Assembly: GCA_964514285.1 (NCBI GenBank)
Contig: CAZEQC010000009.1
Span: 1-64,000 of the forward strand
Source: SKLM01 sp964514285
Lineage (GTDB): Bacteria > Chloroflexota > Anaerolineae > B4-G1
DNA length: 64,000 nt
Reading direction: 5' to 3'
Part shown: positions 1 to 9,202 of the stretch, piece after piece
How positions within the stretch are numbered: position 1 is the stretch's first letter
How the letters are laid out: every line of letters starts with the position of its first letter
Notes under the pieces: generated by a model
Databases searched by the model: none
What the model was told of the DNA's origin: nothing
What the model saw: only the letters and a program-made list of their open reading frames with translations
Translations under genes and position numbers: made by a program

Positions 1-1
1 A

Positions 2-1429
2 AACGAGGATCATGATCAGGGTGGGGCCTATATTTCCCATCATCCCTACGCCAGTTATCGGGGCACGACCGGGCTGGGGGTGCCCTGTACTTGGGATGAT
101 GTGTCTGATGGGTTCTGTCGAGATGGCGTGCCTGGAGGGCCCTTCCCAGCACCGCGGGTTGATTACGACTTCGAGGTCCCGGAGTCCGGTGACTACTACT
201 TCTGGCTCCGTGGGCAAGGTGGGGGGAGTCACGGTAACAACGATCGCTACGTCTTCTGGGGGGTGGATGGATCCCTATTGGGTAAGGAAGGTCGCGTGAA
301 CCATTCTGATGAGGACGGTTTCGAGAAAGGTCCTTACTACGACGGTGCTTCGTCGGACGATTGGGACTGGGAGCGTCTGAGCCGGGGGGAGGATGGAAAG
401 GGTCCGGATGGGGTAGAGGATGGAGTAAATCATCACGATGACGATGTTGTTACGCTGTCGGCAGGTCAACATACACTTAACCTCTGGGCCGGTGGATCTG
501 GGTTCGACGTAGATCGTATTATGATCACGACGGATGCGGTTAATTATGAATATGGCGACGATGACGATTCAGAATTGCCGATGAAGGATGAGGATCCGAA
601 CAATGGGCGCACTAGGTGGGCCTGCGATCCCTGCGATCCCCGCTTCGCGGGCCGCCCCGGGGGTCATCCTTCCACGACTGAGGAACCTTACTATCGTCCC
701 GACTGCCAGGTGGATATGCGCTTTGACGATCTCTACGACGACGAGCAGCCTATTCGAGATGCCCTGGAATCGGCCAAGCGGTTTGTTGGTTTTCTGGATC
801 CTCGCTTCGACCAGGTTGGTTACGTGAGTTACCAGAGCAATGCTGGGATTCGGAATGAACTGGAGTGTGTGCGGCGTCGTGGCCCACAGGACCTGGATCC
901 GCCGTGCGATCCGGATTGGCGTGATCCCGGCGACGAGCCTCCTCGGGACGAGGACTGTGGCTGCTTTGCCGGCGTGATCACCGACACGGTACTATATGAG
1001 TTGGATCACACGTACGCCGGTGGAAGCACCAACATCGGTGACGCCATCAAAGATGGCATCAGGGTGCTGAAGACGACGGGCAGCCACTACGGCCGTCCGG
1101 GCGCTGCCCACGTGATGATCCTGATGACCGACGGAGAGGCGAATCAGACGCCGGACAGTCAGTGCCATCAAGAGGATCTTTGGCCTCACAACACCGGCGA
1201 TGACGGTATCGATGAGGCCAAGGATTGTGTCGTCTACTACGCTCAGCAGGCGCTTAACAACGGCATCGTCATCTATACCATCAGCCTGGGCTGGTCGGCG
1301 GATCGCGAGCTGATGGAGTACGTGGGCGATCTCACCGGGGGATATCATCGTTGGGCCCCAACGCCCGAGAGGTTGGATGAGATCTTCGACGAGCTCTACG
1401 AACGCATCTTCATCCGCTTGGTCAAGTAG
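2..1429 (+). CDS. VWA-domain protein of the Tad pilus locus (TadG-like), 5'-truncated by window edge
   Basis: The frame is open from base 2, so the GTG at 80 is probably internal and the real start lies outside the window; 475 residues are visible. The C-terminal part is a von Willebrand A fold: the helix PIRDALESAKRFVGFL, the metal-site threonine in GGSTNIGDAI and the aspartate in LMTDGE. The first metal-binding motif (DxSxS) is not visible. Between the window edge and the VWA helix lies about 150 residues of a different kind, with DYDFEVPESGDYYFWLRG and HTLNLWAGGSGFDVDRIMI, resembling a carbohydrate-binding beta-sandwich. Position directly upstream of cpaB suggests a cell-surface pilus component. 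The family call is firm for VWA and moderate for TadG-like. Confidence 0.8.
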   Translation, partial: NEDHDQGGAYISHHPYASYRGTTGLGVPCTWDDVSDGFCRDGVPGGPFPAPRVDYDFEVPESGDYYFWLRGQGGGSHGNNDRYVFWGVDGSLLGKEGRVNHSDEDGFEKGPYYDGASSDDWDWERLSRGEDGKGPDGVEDGVNHHDDDVVTLSAGQHTLNLWAGGSGFDVDRIMITTDAVNYEYGDDDDSELPMKDEDPNNGRTRWACDPCDPRFAGRPGGHPSTTEEPYYRPDCQVDMRFDDLYDDEQPIRDALESAKRFVGFLDPRFDQVGYVSYQSNAGIRNELECVRRRGPQDLDPPCDPDWRDPGDEPPRDEDCGCFAGVITDTVLYELDHTYAGGSTNIGDAIKDGIRVLKTTGSHYGRPGAAHVMILMTDGEANQTPDSQCHQEDLWPHNTGDDGIDEAKDCVVYYAQQALNNGIVIYTISLGWSADRELMEYVGDLTGGYHRWAPTPERLDEIFDELYERIFIRLVK

Positions 1430-1560
1430 ATGGATGGGGTTGATGGCCCACGAGGTCGGTCTCAAGGCGCGGTCCGATGTGACGTCATGGCATTGGGCGA
1501 GATAGGATGGTGGGGAGCTAGCCTTGAGGGCGCTGGCGATTTCGTCCTGAGAATGGGGGC

Positions 1561-1589
1561 TTGACTTTCGACATGCTAGAAGGTATGAT
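1561..1589 (+). promoter_or_regulatory. Sigma-70-type promoter of cpaB
   Basis: TTGACT at 1561-1566, a 17-nt spacer, and TATGAT at 1584-1589. The predicted transcription start is near 1596, about 60 nt before the cpaB ATG. It sits in the 226-bp gap after the VWA gene, so the cpaB-to-tadC genes could be transcribed separately from it. Confidence 0.6.
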
Positions 1590-1655
1590 ACAAAATAGCT
1601 GGGGTGCAGTTTCACCAGCCTGCATTCACGGGACATAGCAAGGAGGCAGAGGGTT

Positions 1656-2765
1656 ATGCGCAGCGGCCGAATACTGCTGATCGTTGGCGTCATCGTACTG
1701 ATCGCGGTCGTAGTGGCGGGGTTCTTCCTATGGCAACGGACGCAGCAAGGGCCTGCAGCTCCGCCGTCCTTGGGAGAGGTCGGCGAGGGCACCCCGGTGC
1801 CGTACGTTCCCCCGGAGGGGACGGACATCATCGTCGCCGCCCAGGACATTCCACGCGGCACGCTCATCATGCCGAAAAGCGGTGCTGTGGTGACGGCGAC
1901 TTGGCCGCAAGATTCTGCAGCGACCGAGTTGGCCGTCAAAAAGGCGAGTGAGGTCTATGGCCGCATCGCCCGCGTGGATATTGTACGAGGCTCACCCGTC
2001 CTGGAGAAGATGCTGGCGGCGGGACCGGGGGAACTGGGCGCGACGGGTTCGGACGCGGCGCTGCGCATCCCGCCCGGCAGGGTTGCTTACGCCGTGCCGG
2101 TGGCGCGCTACTCTGCTGTGGCATGGGCGCTGCAGCCAGGCGATCACGTGGATGTGATCATCTCTCTCCTTATGGTCGATTTGGATGAGGAGTTCCAAAC
2201 GTTGCTGCCTAATAATTCAACCTGCGTCTCCCCTACGGAGGAGGAGGGGTGTCAGGGTGGTATTCTGGGCCGCCTGGAGACCTTGCCCAACGGCTGGGTC
2301 GTGAAAGTCGAACCGCGGGGTGAGCAGCGGCCTCGATTGGTGACGCAGTTGACCATCCAGGATGCCAAGGTGCTTCAGATCGGAGACTGGATTAAGCAGG
2401 AAGAGGAGGCGCCACCGCCGGAAGAGGCCCCCGAGACGGAAGAGGGCGAGCAGCCGCCCCCGACACCCATCCCCAAGGTCAAGCCGCTTACCCTGGCCGT
2501 GTCACCACAAGATGCCGTGGCTCTGAAGTACGCTCAGGAGATTGGTGCCAATATTGACCTGGTGCTCCGCTCGATCAGCGATGCCAACAAGACGGTCGAC
2601 ACCGAGTCGGTCACTCTGCAGTACTTGTTTGAGCGTTACAACATCGAACAACCACCCAAGCTGCCCTATGGCGTCACGCCGCCCTTGGATGCGTTGGAGC
2701 CCAGCAATGCCGAGCCCGTGGAGGATGATGGCGGCGAGGCTGGCACAGGCGAAGCCCGAGAGTGA
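1656..2765 (+). CDS. cpaB: Flp pilus assembly protein CpaB (RcpC)
   Basis: CpaB/RcpC proteins are periplasmic or cell-envelope components of Tad (type IVc) pilus machines. The 369-residue product starts with a single membrane segment (residues 5-26), then a SAF domain beginning around IIVAAQDIPRGTLI (58-71), then the RcpC domain (about 140-330). An acidic, proline-rich insert (about 249-275) interrupts the RcpC region and probably forms a surface loop. The ATG follows AAGGAGG by a normal distance. It precedes cpaE, cpaF, tadB and tadC in the usual Tad order. Confidence 0.9.
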   Translation: MRSGRILLIVGVIVLIAVVVAGFFLWQRTQQGPAAPPSLGEVGEGTPVPYVPPEGTDIIVAAQDIPRGTLIMPKSGAVVTATWPQDSAATELAVKKASEVYGRIARVDIVRGSPVLEKMLAAGPGELGATGSDAALRIPPGRVAYAVPVARYSAVAWALQPGDHVDVIISLLMVDLDEEFQTLLPNNSTCVSPTEEEGCQGGILGRLETLPNGWVVKVEPRGEQRPRLVTQLTIQDAKVLQIGDWIKQEEEAPPPEEAPETEEGEQPPPTPIPKVKPLTLAVSPQDAVALKYAQEIGANIDLVLRSISDANKTVDTESVTLQYLFERYNIEQPPKLPYGVTPPLDALEPSNAEPVEDDGGEAGTGEARE

Positions 2766-2812
2766 CCTTTTGGCAGACGGACTGAGACGGGGCGTTTCTA
2801 GAGCTCTGACCT

Positions 2813-4129
2813 ATGGATAAGATCCGAGTCCTGATCATAGACGATATTGCGGAGACGAGGGAGAACCTACGAAAGCTGCTCTCCTTCGAGCCGGACATAG
2901 ACGTCGTGGGGGCCGCTGGGAGGGGGGCGAAAGGCATTGAACTGGCGGAGGAGTTCGAGCCCCACGTGGTCTTGATGGATATCAATATGCCCGGCATGGA
3001 CGGGATCACGGCCACCGAGAAGCTGCTGCACGCGGTCCCAACGGCCCAGGTGGTGATGCTCTCGGTGCAGGGGGAGACCGACTACCTGCGGCGGGCTATG
3101 CTGGCCGGGGCGAGGGACTATCTTACCAAGCCAGCCAGCGCTGACGAGTTGGTGAACACGATCCACCGCGTCTTTGAAATGGGCAAGACGCAGGTCGGAG
3201 GGGTAGGGACTCGCGAGGCCGAAGCTGCCAGGCGTCAACCTGTCGAGGAGCGAGAGCAGCGTGAGAAGGCCCGTACCGTCGTTTTCTTCAGCCCCAAGGG
3301 AGGCACGGGGTGCACGACCATCGCCGTCAATGCAGCCGTTGCCTTGCAAGAGCAGCTTGGCGACGAACGGCGGGTAGCGCTGCTGGACGGTAATCTGCAG
3401 TTTGGGGATGTGGGCGTTATGCTTAATCTGCGTCCAGATCGGAGCATGGCTGACTTGGCAGACCGTGTTCAGGAGCTTGATCGGGACTTGCTGAGCAGCG
3501 TGATGAGCGCTCACGGGTCTGGCGTTAAGGTGCTATTGGCTCCACCTCGGCCAGAGGCGGGGGAGAGCCTGTTGGCTAACCCAGTCGAGGAAGGTAGCCA
3601 GAGTGCTATCGAGGCGATCATGGACAGAATGCGGGATGATTTCGACGTCATCGTCGCGGACACGTGGAGCTGGGTCGATGACGTCTCCTTGACTCTGTTC
3701 GATGCTGCGTCGTTGATTGTCCTCATCGTGACCCCAGACATCCCTGCGGTCAAGAGTGCCCGCTTGTTTCTGGAGTTGACGGATAAGCTTGACTACGGTG
3801 TGGAGAATATCGTCTTAGTGGTCAATGGCACGGGGCAGCGAGGCAGCCTGCAAGTCGGTCAGATTGAGAAGGCTATGATGCCGGTGACGGCAGAGGTTCC
3901 CTTTGATGAACGGTCTGCTCTGGCAGCTGCGAATCGTGGTGTGCCGGTCGTCGTACGGGATCGCAATCGGCCGATGGCGAAGGCTATCATCCGGCTTTCA
4001 GAGACCATTCACGAGAGGCTCCTGGCCCCCGAGGAAGAGGAGGAAGAGGAAGCAAAAGGCCGGAAGGAGACTGATGGTGTGGGGGGGACCGGCCTTTCGC
4101 GCCTCAAGGAAGCCTTCGACCGAGGCTAG
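2813..4129 (+). CDS. cpaE: CpaE/TadZ pilus localisation ATPase with N-terminal receiver domain
   Basis: This 438-residue fusion has a response-regulator receiver domain (about 3-125) followed by a MinD/ParA-type ATPase (about 150-410). The receiver keeps the acid pair at D10-D11, the phosphoacceptor D56 in LMDINMP and the lysine in LTKP, so it looks able to be phosphorylated. The ATPase has the signature lysine in SPKGGTGCTT, but the second conserved lysine of the deviant Walker A motif is cysteine. CpaE/TadZ proteins position the Tad machine at the pole or membrane. A Glu-rich stretch lies near the C terminus. Shine-Dalgarno pairing at the ATG is weak. Confidence 0.88.
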   Translation: MDKIRVLIIDDIAETRENLRKLLSFEPDIDVVGAAGRGAKGIELAEEFEPHVVLMDINMPGMDGITATEKLLHAVPTAQVVMLSVQGETDYLRRAMLAGARDYLTKPASADELVNTIHRVFEMGKTQVGGVGTREAEAARRQPVEEREQREKARTVVFFSPKGGTGCTTIAVNAAVALQEQLGDERRVALLDGNLQFGDVGVMLNLRPDRSMADLADRVQELDRDLLSSVMSAHGSGVKVLLAPPRPEAGESLLANPVEEGSQSAIEAIMDRMRDDFDVIVADTWSWVDDVSLTLFDAASLIVLIVTPDIPAVKSARLFLELTDKLDYGVENIVLVVNGTGQRGSLQVGQIEKAMMPVTAEVPFDERSALAAANRGVPVVVRDRNRPMAKAIIRLSETIHERLLAPEEEEEEEAKGRKETDGVGGTGLSRLKEAFDRG

Positions 4130-4187
4130 CGGCACGATCGCCTGAGATTGAGATGTTGACCTGGTTCACTGATAGAGAGGACTAGAG

Positions 4188-5558
4188 ATGTCTTTGTTGA
4201 GCCGAATCGAGGAAGGCAAGAGAGCAGAAGGACAGCCTCAAGGTAGAGATAGGATGCAGGTGCGTCGTCGTCCTGTCTCTTCCATCCAAGACGCCTACCA
4301 GAGCCTGAAGGCCCGGATCCAGGATAGGCTGATCTCGGAGCTGGATCCGTCGATGGATGTCGCACAGAGCGATGAGGTGCGTAGCACAATCCGGCAGATG
4401 TACGACGATATTCTGGCCGAGGAGAGCGTGGTGCTCAGCAGGCCGGAACGTCAGCAGCTGTTTGAACAGATTGTGGCCGAGATCCTGGGGTTAGGCCCTC
4501 TGGAACCGTTGCTTGCCGATGAGGGCATCACAGAGGTGATGGTGAACGGACCTGAGGATATCTACATCGAGCGGGACGGAAGAATTCAGAAGTCGAAGGC
4601 CGTCTTTGAGTCAGAAGAGCACCTGATGCGCATCATTGAGCGCATCGTGGCCCCGCTGGGCCGGCGTATCGACGAGAGCTCTCCGATGGTTGACGCCCGT
4701 CTCCCCGATGGCTCTCGTGTCAACGCGGTGATCCCACCCATTGCTCTCATCGGTCCGACGGTAACAATCCGGAAGTTCTCCAAAGACCCTTTGACCGTCG
4801 AACAGCTGATAAAGTTTGGCTCGGTGACGCCGGAGTCCGTAGAGCTCCTCAAGGCTTGCGTTCAAGCGAAGCTCAACATCCTGATTTCCGGTGGTACGGG
4901 CTCTGGTAAGACGACGTTCCTGAACGTTCTTTCTGGATACATCCCCGGCGATGAGCGCATCGTCACCATTGAGAACGCTGCTGAGCTGCAGTTGCGTCAG
5001 GAGCACGTCGTGACGCTGGAGTCCCGGCCGCCCAACATTGAGGGGAAAGGCGAGGTCACCATCCAGGATTTGGTGATCAACAGCTTGCGTATGCGACCGG
5101 ATCGTATCATCGTCGGTGAGTGCCGCGGCCCTGAAGCCTTCGACATGCTCCAGGCGATGAACACAGGCCACGAGGGTAGCATGACCACCATTCACGCTAA
5201 CAACACGCGCGATGCCTTGGGGCGTCTCGAGAATATGATCCTGATGGCTGGTATGGAGCTTCCTCACCGGGCCATCCGCGAGCAGATCGCGGCCGCGCTG
5301 GATGCGATTATTCAGCTGGAACGGATGCGTGATGGCAGCCGCAAGGTGGTCACGGTCAGCGAGATCCAAGGTATGGAGGGAGATGTCGTTACGATGTCCG
5401 ATGTCTTCAAGTTCGAGAGAGCAGGCTATGAAAACGGGCGCGTGATTGGCAAGCTCCGTCCAACAGGCTTGCGCCCCAAGTTTATGGAGAAGATTGAAGC
5501 GGAGGATATCCGGGTGCCGGCCAGTATCTTTGGGGCCGATCGACGGAGACGGTTCTAA
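4188..5558 (+). CDS. cpaF: Tad pilus assembly/retraction ATPase CpaF (TadA)
   Basis: Secretion ATPase of the VirB11/PulE class that powers Flp pilus assembly at the inner face of the membrane. The 456-residue protein shows Walker A GGTGSGKT (235-242), Walker B RIIVGECRG (306-314) and the histidine-box segment MTTIHANNTRDALGRL (about 332-347). The N-terminal 100 residues are the CpaF-specific helical region. Length is normal for the family. It lies 58 bp after cpaE and 35 bp before tadB. Confidence 0.95.
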   Translation: MSLLSRIEEGKRAEGQPQGRDRMQVRRRPVSSIQDAYQSLKARIQDRLISELDPSMDVAQSDEVRSTIRQMYDDILAEESVVLSRPERQQLFEQIVAEILGLGPLEPLLADEGITEVMVNGPEDIYIERDGRIQKSKAVFESEEHLMRIIERIVAPLGRRIDESSPMVDARLPDGSRVNAVIPPIALIGPTVTIRKFSKDPLTVEQLIKFGSVTPESVELLKACVQAKLNILISGGTGSGKTTFLNVLSGYIPGDERIVTIENAAELQLRQEHVVTLESRPPNIEGKGEVTIQDLVINSLRMRPDRIIVGECRGPEAFDMLQAMNTGHEGSMTTIHANNTRDALGRLENMILMAGMELPHRAIREQIAAALDAIIQLERMRDGSRKVVTVSEIQGMEGDVVTMSDVFKFERAGYENGRVIGKLRPTGLRPKFMEKIEAEDIRVPASIFGADRRRRF

Positions 5559-5593
5559 CGTTCTAGAAAGAATAGATGGGAAGGTAGCAATAG

Positions 5594-6535
5594 ATGCTCT
5601 GGTTGGTTCTGCTTGGGCTTGCATTGGTCGGTCTAGGCTCTATGATCGGTGGCATTGTCATATCTCGACAGACTGATGGCCAGCTCATCGAAGAGCGGTT
5701 GGGTTTGGATGAGCAAGTAGAGAGGTCTGAACGGAGAGAGAAGTCGACGCCCGTTACAGACGCCCTCGACCGTGCTCTAGCCGAGCGTGGGATAGGTGCC
5801 AATCTGGCCACTCAGCTGGCGCAGGCCGATCTCAAACTGACGGTTGGGGAGTTTGTCGCCTTGACGGTGATTGTGGTGGTGATGGCGGGAGGACTGACGT
5901 ACGCCTGGAGACACGATGTGCTCATCACCGCCGGGGCATCCCTGGTTGGATTCTTCGCGCCCAGAGCCTACGTGGCGTTTCGACAGGGCCGGCGATTGCG
6001 TTCCTTCAACAATCAGTTGGGGGACACGATCAACCTCATGGTGAACAGCATCCGGGCTGGTTACAGCATCATGCAGGCTATGAGAGCTGTTTCTGAGGAG
6101 ATGGGACCTCCGGCTTCGACAGAGTACGGACGCGTGGTTCAAGAGGTACAGCTTGGCATCTCCTTGGAAGAGGCTCTCGCCCACATGCTGCGGCGTGTTC
6201 CCAGCGAGGACCTGGATATGATGATCACGGCTATCAACGTGCAGCGGGAAGTCGGTGGTAACCTTGCTGAGGTGTTGGAGTCCATAAGCTACACCATTCG
6301 CGAGCGAATCAGGATTAAGGGAGAGATTCAAGCCCTGACGGCCCAGAGTCGCATCTCCGGTTACATGGTCGCTATTGTGCCTGTCGTCTTGGCCGTGGCG
6401 ATCTATTTGATCAACCCCGAGTTTATGGGCCTGCTATTCCAGCACACGTGCGGACACATCATGATTGGCGCGGCAGTGGTGGGGATCGCGGCGGGGTTTT
6501 TCGTCATCAGCAAGGTCGTCGATATCGATATCTAG
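5594..6535 (+). CDS. tadB: Tad pilus inner-membrane platform protein TadB
   Basis: Type II secretion F (GspF)-fold membrane protein of 313 residues. An N-terminal membrane segment (about 2-22) is followed by a charged linker, two membrane helices (about 85-125), the cytoplasmic T2SF helical bundle with GYSIMQAMRAVSEEMG and VQREVGGNLAEVLE, and two C-terminal membrane helices. TadB and TadC form the platform on which CpaF acts. The spacing to cpaF (35 bp) fits one operon. Confidence 0.92.
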   Translation: MLWLVLLGLALVGLGSMIGGIVISRQTDGQLIEERLGLDEQVERSERREKSTPVTDALDRALAERGIGANLATQLAQADLKLTVGEFVALTVIVVVMAGGLTYAWRHDVLITAGASLVGFFAPRAYVAFRQGRRLRSFNNQLGDTINLMVNSIRAGYSIMQAMRAVSEEMGPPASTEYGRVVQEVQLGISLEEALAHMLRRVPSEDLDMMITAINVQREVGGNLAEVLESISYTIRERIRIKGEIQALTAQSRISGYMVAIVPVVLAVAIYLINPEFMGLLFQHTCGHIMIGAAVVGIAAGFFVISKVVDIDI

Positions 6536-6607
6536 CGCTCGGGAAGTCGAAGATGGATTCAACGTTCGCACTGTCAGCTGCTTAGGCAAACGGTTATGGA
6601 GAGGTAG

Positions 6608-7570
6608 ATGTCACCACTTTTGCTGATTGCCCTTGGTCTGGTCGTTTTGGTCGGTTTGGTCTTGTTGGCTGTTTCTCTCTTGCGCTCTCGAGAACCTGAC
6701 TCGGTCGATGATCGACTGGATACTTATGCTACCCTTGAGCAGCCTCCCACCCTGGAGGAGATCGAGCTCTCTCAGCCTTTCACACAGCGAGTATTGGTGC
6801 CGCTGGTGGAGGGTTTGGCTGCGTTGGCGAAACGCTTCACCCCGCAAGAGAGTATGGAGAACGTCCGGCACAACCTCGATTTGGCCGGCAATCCCTATGG
6901 GTGGAGCCCTGTCCAGTTTATGGGCCTTCGTCTGCTGGCGGCGATTCTCTTGGGGGGGCTGGGCGCGGTTGTTCTGCTGGTATCGAGTATGTCGCTTACA
7001 CGACGCCTGCTTATCCTGGGCGTGCTGGCGGTAGGGGGGTACTACCTGCCTGCTCTATGGCTGAGGAGTCGGACAAGTAGCCGGCAGCGAGAGATTCTCC
7101 GGTCGCTGCCTGATGCGCTTGATCTACTGACGATCTGCGTGGAGGCGGGGCTCGGCTTCGATGGAGCTATGGCTCGAGTTGCTGAAAAATGGGACAACGA
7201 GCTGTCCAGGGAGTTCACCCGCGTTCTCCAGGAAATACAGCTCGGAAAACTGCGGCGTGAGGCTCTGCGCAGCATGGCGGATCGGATCGAAGTGCAGGAG
7301 GTGTCAACCTTCGTCGCGGCCATCGTCCAGGCTGAGGAGTTGGGGGTCAGCATCGCGAAGGTCTTGCACATTCAAGCTGAGGAGATGCGAAGACGGCGGA
7401 GGCAGCGGGCTGAGGAGTTGGCCCGACAGGCTCCAATCAAGATGCTCCCAGCTATCGCCTTCTTGATCTTCCCGGCTATCTTCATCGTCCTGTTGGGGCC
7501 GGCAGTGATTCGTGTTATGACGATGGAGATTGGCATCGGTGGGTTGGGGGGGGGAGGGGGGCTACCATAG
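6608..7570 (+). CDS. tadC: Tad pilus inner-membrane platform protein TadC
   Basis: Second GspF-fold platform subunit, 320 residues, with N-terminal, central paired and C-terminal membrane segments. The T2SF core shows LPDALDLLTICVEAGLGFDGA and VQAEELGVSIAKVL, the latter typical of TadC. It ends in a short glycine-rich tail. It completes the cpaB-cpaE-cpaF-tadB-tadC run. No prepilin (flp) or prepilin peptidase gene is inside the window. Confidence 0.92.
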   Translation: MSPLLLIALGLVVLVGLVLLAVSLLRSREPDSVDDRLDTYATLEQPPTLEEIELSQPFTQRVLVPLVEGLAALAKRFTPQESMENVRHNLDLAGNPYGWSPVQFMGLRLLAAILLGGLGAVVLLVSSMSLTRRLLILGVLAVGGYYLPALWLRSRTSSRQREILRSLPDALDLLTICVEAGLGFDGAMARVAEKWDNELSREFTRVLQEIQLGKLRREALRSMADRIEVQEVSTFVAAIVQAEELGVSIAKVLHIQAEEMRRRRRQRAEELARQAPIKMLPAIAFLIFPAIFIVLLGPAVIRVMTMEIGIGGLGGGGGLP

Positions 7571-7594
7571 GACGCGCCAACGGGCATACAGCTC

Positions 7595-8314
7595 TTGGGC
7601 CATTCGATCATTTGTCGTCTCTGGACGTCTATACTTGACCTTCTCTACCCTCCCCGCTGTGTTGGTTGTCGCACCATGGGGGCCTGGTTTTGTGACGAGT
7701 GTCTGAGTCAAGTCGCCCACGTCAGTCCTCCCCTCTGCGAGCGATGTGGATGTACCTTGGAGGAGGACGTATCTGGACTATGCGGGCGTTGCCGTTCTAC
7801 ACCGCTTCACATCGAGTGCATACGCTCGATTGCTTACTCCGAGGGAGCGCTCCGAGAGGCGATACACGCGTTCAAGTACAAAGGGGTCACTGCCCTTGCT
7901 GCTCCCTTAGCCGATCTCATGGCGGAACACTGGCCACGCTACCCGGTGCTGGCTGACGTGATCGTGCCCGTTCCACTGCATAAGCAGCGCCTTCGCTGGA
8001 GAGGTTTCAATCAGGCTGCCTATCTCGCGTTTGAACTCTCGAAGCGAGTCGGTCTGCCAGTGGATGAGGATGTCTTGGTCCGACACCGGGCAACGGCTGC
8101 TCAGGTTGATCTCGATGCTAAGCAGAGGAAGGAGAACGTCGAAGATGCCTTTCGTTGTGCCAGTCGCGGGGCGTTTGACCAGCATGTGTTGCTGATTGAT
8201 GACGTGTGCACTACAGGATCCACCCTGGAGGCTTGTGCCGTAGCCCTTCGGCAGGGAGGAGCAAGCAGTGTGCAGGCGCTGACGCTGGCACGCGCCCACC
8301 CAGATGGCAACTAG
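7595..8314 (+). CDS. comF: ComF-family phosphoribosyltransferase-like protein
   Basis: ComF proteins combine an N-terminal zinc ribbon with a type I phosphoribosyltransferase domain and in naturally competent bacteria help DNA uptake. The 239-residue protein has Cys pairs at C22/C25, C33/C36, C48/C51 and C63/C66, the conserved VPVPLHKQRLRWRGFNQA (123-140) and the PRPP loop VLLIDDVCTTGST (197-209). The start is a TTG without a clear Shine-Dalgarno sequence. No in-frame ATG lies before the first Cys pair, so a non-ATG start is needed to keep the zinc ribbon. It starts 24 bp after tadC. Confidence 0.87.
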   Translation: MGHSIICRLWTSILDLLYPPRCVGCRTMGAWFCDECLSQVAHVSPPLCERCGCTLEEDVSGLCGRCRSTPLHIECIRSIAYSEGALREAIHAFKYKGVTALAAPLADLMAEHWPRYPVLADVIVPVPLHKQRLRWRGFNQAAYLAFELSKRVGLPVDEDVLVRHRATAAQVDLDAKQRKENVEDAFRCASRGAFDQHVLLIDDVCTTGSTLEACAVALRQGGASSVQALTLARAHPDGN

Positions 8315-8403
8315 AGGGTCCGAGAGGTGGTCATTGAGAGTATGGCCGTTCATCCATCGCAATGGGGATGCAGCCTGAGCTTACGGTAGGATATTCCTTA
8401 TGG

Positions 8404-8432
8404 CAGCCAGCTCGCTTAGGTGCGACTGGCTG
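8404..8432 (+). promoter_or_regulatory. Hairpin in the hpf 5' region
   Basis: CAGCCAG (8404-8410) pairs with CTGGCTG (8426-8432), and TCGC/GCGA extends the stem inward past one bulged C. No T-tract follows, so it is not an intrinsic terminator. It lies about 40 nt before the hpf start and could affect mRNA stability or translation. Confidence 0.4.
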
Positions 8433-8472
8433 GGTGAGTGGTTACCAAGAGTATTAGCGCAAGGAGGTTATG

Positions 8473-9012
8473 ATGGAAGTATCTGTCTTCACCCGGAAGT
8501 TGGAGATGACGCCGCGCCTGAGAGACTACGTGGAGGGAAAGGTTGAGAAGCTGGACCGTTACCTCCCTACCATCGACGAAGCGCGGATTGATCTGGAAGT
8601 AGAGGATACACGGAGTGACGAGGATCGGCAGGTGGCACAGCTGACGGTCTGGACACGCGGCACAATCCTGAGGGCGGAGGAGCGGACTGGAGATATCTTC
8701 GCTTCGATCGATGCCGTGCTGGACAAGATGTATCGCCAGATCGCGCGCTACAAGGGCAAGCGTTTGGATCGATGGCATTCATCGGCTGAGCCACTCCCCA
8801 TCGAGGAGCCCGTCGAGGAGGAACCAGAGGGTGAGATCGTTCGCGTCAAGCGTTTTGAGGTGAGGCCGATGACGCCCGAGGAAGCTATCGAACAGATGGA
8901 GCTTCTGGGGCACCATTTCTTTGTCTTCTTGAACGCTGAGGAAGGGACGATCAACACAGTCTACAAGCGCAGGGACGACAACTACGGATTGCTACAGCCT
9001 CAAATGGGCTGA
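8473..9012 (+). CDS. hpf: Ribosome hibernation-promoting factor, long form
   Basis: Binds the 30S decoding region and dimerises 70S ribosomes in stationary phase. The 179-residue protein has the HPF/RaiA fold (about 1-105) and the separate C-terminal dimerisation domain (about 120-179, with KRFEVRPMTPEEAIEQMEL and FFVFLNAEEG), so it is the long form. Two adjacent ATG codons occur at 8470 and 8473. The second is chosen because AAGGAGG at 8461-8467 leaves 5 nt before it and only 2 before the first. A strong terminator follows. Confidence 0.93.
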   Translation: MEVSVFTRKLEMTPRLRDYVEGKVEKLDRYLPTIDEARIDLEVEDTRSDEDRQVAQLTVWTRGTILRAEERTGDIFASIDAVLDKMYRQIARYKGKRLDRWHSSAEPLPIEEPVEEEPEGEIVRVKRFEVRPMTPEEAIEQMELLGHHFFVFLNAEEGTINTVYKRRDDNYGLLQPQMG

Positions 9013-9061
9013 TGAGGAGGATGTCGGCCTTCAAACTTGATGGGTAATTGCGGAGGAGGAA

Positions 9062-9090
9062 GGGGCTTGGCTTCGACCGAGCCCCTTTTT
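9062..9090 (+). terminator. Intrinsic terminator after hpf
   Basis: Nine-pair stem GGGGCTTGG / CCGAGCCCC with one G-U pair and a CTTCGA loop, followed directly by five T residues. Confidence 0.85.
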
Positions 9091-9202
9091 GGTCATCCTT
9101 GCAGCGTGTTTCTGTCAATCGAGGGAGGAGCTCCTGAATCTTGATCCGCCGGTGAAGCAGGGCATAGGATATGGAGGTAGCTGACTTGGATGGGGGGATG
9201 GA

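Noticed and set aside
992..1939. Long minus-strand ORF across the end of the VWA gene and the start of cpaB
   Set aside because: It is antisense to two clear genes, has a low-complexity product and no recognisable domain.
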